DNA of 64,000 bases from Mesorhizobium ciceri WSM4083 (lineage in GTDB: Bacteria; Pseudomonadota; Alphaproteobacteria; Rhizobiales; Rhizobiaceae), in the NCBI RefSeq assembly GCF_000519305.1, contig NZ_JAFG01000005.1, positions 124,190 through 188,189 on the forward strand, read 5' to 3'. Position 1 is the first letter of the stretch. The number at the start of each line of letters is the position of its first letter. A model generated the notes under the pieces. It was not told the origin of the DNA and did not search any database. It saw only the letters and a program-made list of their open reading frames with translations. A program made the translations under genes and the position numbers. Below are positions 61,582 through 64,000 of this stretch, piece by piece.

Positions 61582-61905
61582 ATGAAAACAGCCAAATTCG
61601 CAATCGGACAGGTGGTTCGCCACCGGCTGTTTCCATTCAGGGGCATCATTTTCGACGTCGACCCGCAATTCGCCAACACCGACGAGTGGTACGAAGCCAT
61701 CCCCGCCGACGTTCGGCCCCGCAAGGATCAGCCCTTCTATCACCTGCTCGCCGAGAATTCGGAGACCGAATACATCGCCTACGTCTCCGAGCAGAATCTG
61801 CTCGAGGACCAGTCGGGTGAGCCGGTCCGGCATCCGCAGATCAAGGAGATGTTCGACAAGAGGCCGGACGGCGGCTACCAGCCGAAACGGCAGTCAAGGC
61901 ACTAA
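61582..61905 (+). CDS. hspQ: heat shock protein HspQ (YccV/hemimethylated DNA-binding family)
   Basis: This 107-residue protein matches HspQ: KFAIGQVVRHRLFPFRGIIFDVDPQF at the N-terminus (split), DQPFYHLLAENSETEYIAYVSEQNL, and a charged C-terminus. In E. coli HspQ helps degrade unfolded or mutant proteins as a Lon specificity enhancer and binds hemimethylated DNA. The ATG at 61582 matches the family length; two in-frame GTGs lie 9-12 bases upstream. It is followed by a strong terminator. Confidence 0.9.
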   Translation: MKTAKFAIGQVVRHRLFPFRGIIFDVDPQFANTDEWYEAIPADVRPRKDQPFYHLLAENSETEYIAYVSEQNLLEDQSGEPVRHPQIKEMFDKRPDGGYQPKRQSRH

Positions 61906-61924
61906 CCCGCGGAGAGACGGGCAC

Positions 61925-61953
61925 AAAAAAGCGGGGCATGACCCCGCTTTTTT
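61925..61953. terminator. strong bidirectional rho-independent terminator
   Basis: AAAAAAGCGGGG, loop CATGA, CCCCGCTTTTTT: a perfect 12-base stem with A-run and T-run on the two sides, so it ends transcripts in both directions. It lies between hspQ (stop 61905) and the convergent IalB-family gene (stop 61977). Confidence 0.95.
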
Positions 61954-61976
61954 GCTGGCTCGGCGATATCGGCCGA

Positions 61977-62606
61977 TCAGTTGGCGGTCTTCGCCTTGTC
62001 CTGCTCTTCCTTGAGCTTCTTGGCGAAATCCTGGTTGTTCTTGGCGACGAAGTCCTGAAGCTTCTTCTGCCGGTCCTCGATGTCCGACTGCTGCAGTGCC
62101 GGGCCGTCATAGGCGCCGCTGAAGCCCTGCAGGGCGATCTTGATCGGATTGGGCTGGTTCTGGAAATTGACGGAAGTCAGCGTGATCGCCTGGCCTTTCT
62201 TGAATGCCGCGACGAGCTGATCGGTCAGCGGCACTTCGGCCACGCAACGATCCGGGAAGCAGATCACATAGTCGAGCTTCTGCGCCTTGCCGGTGTCGAT
62301 CTGCAGGCCGATGCCGGGAGGCACCAGACGGCCGGTCGGAACAGTCACCTGGAACACCTTGCGGTTCACCTTGCCCTTCAGCTCGATCAGGCTGACGCCG
62401 GTGACCAGCTGGCCGTTGCCGGCGGTGGTGATGTTCTGGACGTTGCAGATGTCGACGTCTTCCTGCTTGGTGCAGGCCTTGAACCAGCCTTGCGGAATCT
62501 GCTGTTGCTGCTGTGCGGAAGCGGCGGGGAGTCCTGCGCCCAGAAAGCCGATCACGCCAGCGGCCATGACCGACAGGCGGTACGCGTTGCTGTTCAGGCT
62601 CGTCAT
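61977..62606 (-). CDS. invasion associated locus B (IalB) family protein
   Basis: This 209-residue protein has a signal peptide (about residues 1-32, ending LPAASA) and the IalB core: WFKACTKQEDVDICNVQNI, GIGLQIDTGKAQKLDYVICFPDRCVAEVPL and FKKGQAITLTSVNFQ. Four Cys are expected to form disulfides in the periplasm. A charged helical tail rich in Lys/Gln/Asp follows. The name comes from Bartonella; the function in free-living relatives is unclear. AGGAA precedes the ATG at 62606. It is divergent from the yejA-like gene. Confidence 0.9.
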   Translation of the reverse strand: MTSLNSNAYRLSVMAAGVIGFLGAGLPAASAQQQQQIPQGWFKACTKQEDVDICNVQNITTAGNGQLVTGVSLIELKGKVNRKVFQVTVPTGRLVPPGIGLQIDTGKAQKLDYVICFPDRCVAEVPLTDQLVAAFKKGQAITLTSVNFQNQPNPIKIALQGFSGAYDGPALQQSDIEDRQKKLQDFVAKNNQDFAKKLKEEQDKAKTAN

Positions 62607-62668
62607 GTCGTGCACTTCCTCTCAAATGATCCCGGGACCGGCTTCTTCGTGCCGTGTGGTCCAGCTAC

Positions 62669-62691
62669 CTGTTGCCGAAATGAGGCAACAG
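62669..62691. promoter_or_regulatory. perfect inverted repeat between ialB-like and yejA-like genes
   Basis: CTGTTGCC, 7 bases, GGCAACAG: perfect 8-base arms, 62 bases upstream of the IalB-family start and 147 bases upstream of the peptide-binding protein start. A candidate operator or hairpin in the divergent promoter. Confidence 0.45.
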
Positions 62692-62838
62692 AATGACTTC
62701 GGAGGGCGTGTTACACTGCAAGCGAGGCCGAATCCAGCCCGGCGTCAGCAATTGTTGAACGCGCGGTTGGCCGGCGCGCCGCCGCCTCATGCTAGGGTGC
62801 ACACCGAATCATCAAGCCGACCCAGTAAGGAGACGGTC

Positions 62839-64000
62839 ATGGGCCGCGTTGTTGTTTGGCTGATCACCGGGATATCGTTTCTCGCCCTTTCGCATCAGCC
62901 GGCCGCATCGGAGCCGAAGCACGCTATCGCCATGAAGGGCGAGCCGGCGCTGCCGCCCGGCTATACGCATTTCGACTACGTCAATCCCGACGCGCCGAAG
63001 GGTGGCTCGATCACCTATTGCGTCGTCGGCAGCTTCGACAATCTCAATCCTTTCATCCTCAAGAGCCTGCGCACGACGGCGCGCGGCATGATGGATACGA
63101 TCTTCGGCAATCTGGTCTTCGAGCCGTTGATGCAGCGCAATGCCGACGAGGCTTTCACACTCTACGGTTTGTTGGCCGACAGCGCCGACATGGACCCGGA
63201 GCGCAAGAGCATCGAATTCCATCTCAATCCGAAGGCCAAATGGTCGGACGGTCAGCCGGTGACGCCGGAGGACGTGCTGTTCAGCTATGACGTCTACACC
63301 GAGAAAGGCCGACCGCCTTACAGCGACCGCATGGCCAGGGTCGCCAAGCTCGAAAAGACCGGCGATCACAGCGTGCGCTTCACCTTCAACGACAAGGCCG
63401 ATCGCGAATTCCCGCTGATCATCGCGCTGACCCCGATCATCCCGAAGCACGCCTTCGACAAGGAGACTTTCGACAGGACGACACTCAAGCCGGTGATCGG
63501 CAGCGGCCCTTATACGATCGCGCAGGTGCAGCCCGGCCAGCGCATCGTGTTCAAGCGCAACCCGGATTACTGGGGCAAGGATGTCCCGGCCAAGCGCGGC
63601 TTCGACAATTACGACCAGATCACCATCGAGTATTTCCTCAACGCCAACGCCAAGCTCGAAGCGTTCAAGAAAGGCCTTTGCGCCATCGACGACGACAGCG
63701 ATCCGGTGAAGCGCGAGCGCGATCTCGATTTTCCGGCCTTCCACAAGGGCGACGTGGTCGCCGAAACCTTCGACACCGGCATTCCTCCCGTGGTGACCGG
63801 TTTCCTGTTCAACACGCGGTTGCCGAAATTCGCCAACCCTGTCGTGCGGCGCGCGCTCGGCATGCTCTACGACTTCGAATGGGCCAACAAGAACCTGTTC
63901 GGCGGCAAATACACGCGCACGATGAGTTATTGGCAGAATTCCGAGCTTTCCGCGCTCGGCCATCCGGCCGACGACAGGGAGAAAGCGCTTCTGGCGCCCT
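62839..64000 (+). CDS. YejA-type peptide ABC transporter substrate-binding protein, 5' part
   Basis: The gene is cut by the window end; 387 codons are visible. It starts with a signal peptide (MGRVVVWLITGISFLALSHQ) and family 5 solute-binding features: HFDYVNPDAPKGGSITY, LNPFILKSLR, WSDGQPVTPEDVLFSYD and VIGSGPYTI. AAGGAG precedes the ATG at 62839. The start KHAIAMKGEPALPPGYTHFDYVN resembles YejA, the periplasmic subunit of the YejABEF microcin C/oligopeptide importer. Permease and ATPase genes would be expected beyond the window. Confidence 0.9.
   Translation, partial: MGRVVVWLITGISFLALSHQPAASEPKHAIAMKGEPALPPGYTHFDYVNPDAPKGGSITYCVVGSFDNLNPFILKSLRTTARGMMDTIFGNLVFEPLMQRNADEAFTLYGLLADSADMDPERKSIEFHLNPKAKWSDGQPVTPEDVLFSYDVYTEKGRPPYSDRMARVAKLEKTGDHSVRFTFNDKADREFPLIIALTPIIPKHAFDKETFDRTTLKPVIGSGPYTIAQVQPGQRIVFKRNPDYWGKDVPAKRGFDNYDQITIEYFLNANAKLEAFKKGLCAIDDDSDPVKRERDLDFPAFHKGDVVAETFDTGIPPVVTGFLFNTRLPKFANPVVRRALGMLYDFEWANKNLFGGKYTRTMSYWQNSELSALGHPADDREKALLAP

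Overview
The window reads as chromosomal DNA of an alphaproteobacterium of the Hyphomicrobiales, most like Mesorhizobium or a close Phyllobacteriaceae relative. The evidence is dense GC-rich coding sequence, an AapJQMP-type general amino-acid transporter, a phosphatidylcholine synthase with the rhizobial form of the CDP-alcohol phosphotransferase motif, an IalB-family protein, an HspQ, and many GntR/LysR-controlled catabolic operons. The organism is inferred from gene content only. No rRNA, tRNA, CRISPR array, insertion sequence or integrase was recognised.

Bases 1-44,900 are a run of small-molecule catabolic operons. (a) 1-9,545: a truncated SDR, pxpB, pxpC, an epoxide-hydrolase-like protein, an Ldh-family reductase and a proline-racemase-family protein on the + strand. 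Facing them is a minus operon of aminotransferase, BCCP, biotin carboxylase, a second BCCP-like protein without the biotin lysine, and pxpA. Together these supply every part of a split urea-carboxylase-like or 5-oxoprolinase machine. (b) 9,749-11,687: a FOXRED1-like FAD oxidoreductase and a GntR regulator. (c) 11,742-15,722 (minus): a two-subunit ThDP decarboxylase, aldehyde dehydrogenase, SDR and VOC protein, divergent from a LysR gene. (d) 15,824-22,947: LysR, acyl-CoA dehydrogenase, quinone reductase, type III CoA-transferase, MaoC-like hydratase, CitE-like lyase and MmgE/PrpD. This matches the itaconate degradation operon (ict-ich-ccl) known from Pseudomonas. Two similar T-N11-A boxes bracket the lysR gene. 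(e) 23,065-28,921: HpaI-type aldolase and a second FOXRED1-like oxidase (minus), divergent from a hydroxyisobutyrate-dehydrogenase-like, AroE-like, SDR, RidA and GntR operon. A perfect inverted repeat lies between them. (f) 29,198-37,376: two SDRs, a GcvA-type LysR, aapJQMP and an FAD-linked 2-hydroxyacid dehydrogenase. (g) 37,493-44,887: a translationally coupled operon of a ThDP enzyme, HyuA, HyuB, aminotransferase and a uronate-dehydrogenase-like protein.

The island shows repeated parts: two aminotransferases, two FAD oxidases, two SDRs with near-identical C-termini, two FCD-type GntR regulators, and two different ATP-dependent lactam/imide-opening enzymes (PxpABC and HyuAB). The likely theme is uptake and stepwise opening, deamination and oxidation of cyclic or N-containing carboxylic acids, but no single substrate can be read from the sequence.

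Bases 44,900-64,000 are mostly housekeeping or conserved alphaproteobacterial genes: a possible Ku-derived remnant, a sterol-desaturase-family protein, DUF2161 and DUF930 proteins, TerC, RimO, an acyltransferase, a BMP-type nucleoside-like ABC transporter (minus), quinone oxidoreductase, phosphatidylcholine synthase, a cysteine-rich DUF1326/DUF2182 pair, a UbiH-family hydroxylase, an AEC transporter, HspQ, an IalB-family protein, and the start of a YejA-type peptide-binding protein cut by the window end. A strong bidirectional terminator lies between hspQ and the IalB gene. There is no gene-free stretch longer than about 300 bases except 44,888-45,345, which holds only the small remnant ORF.
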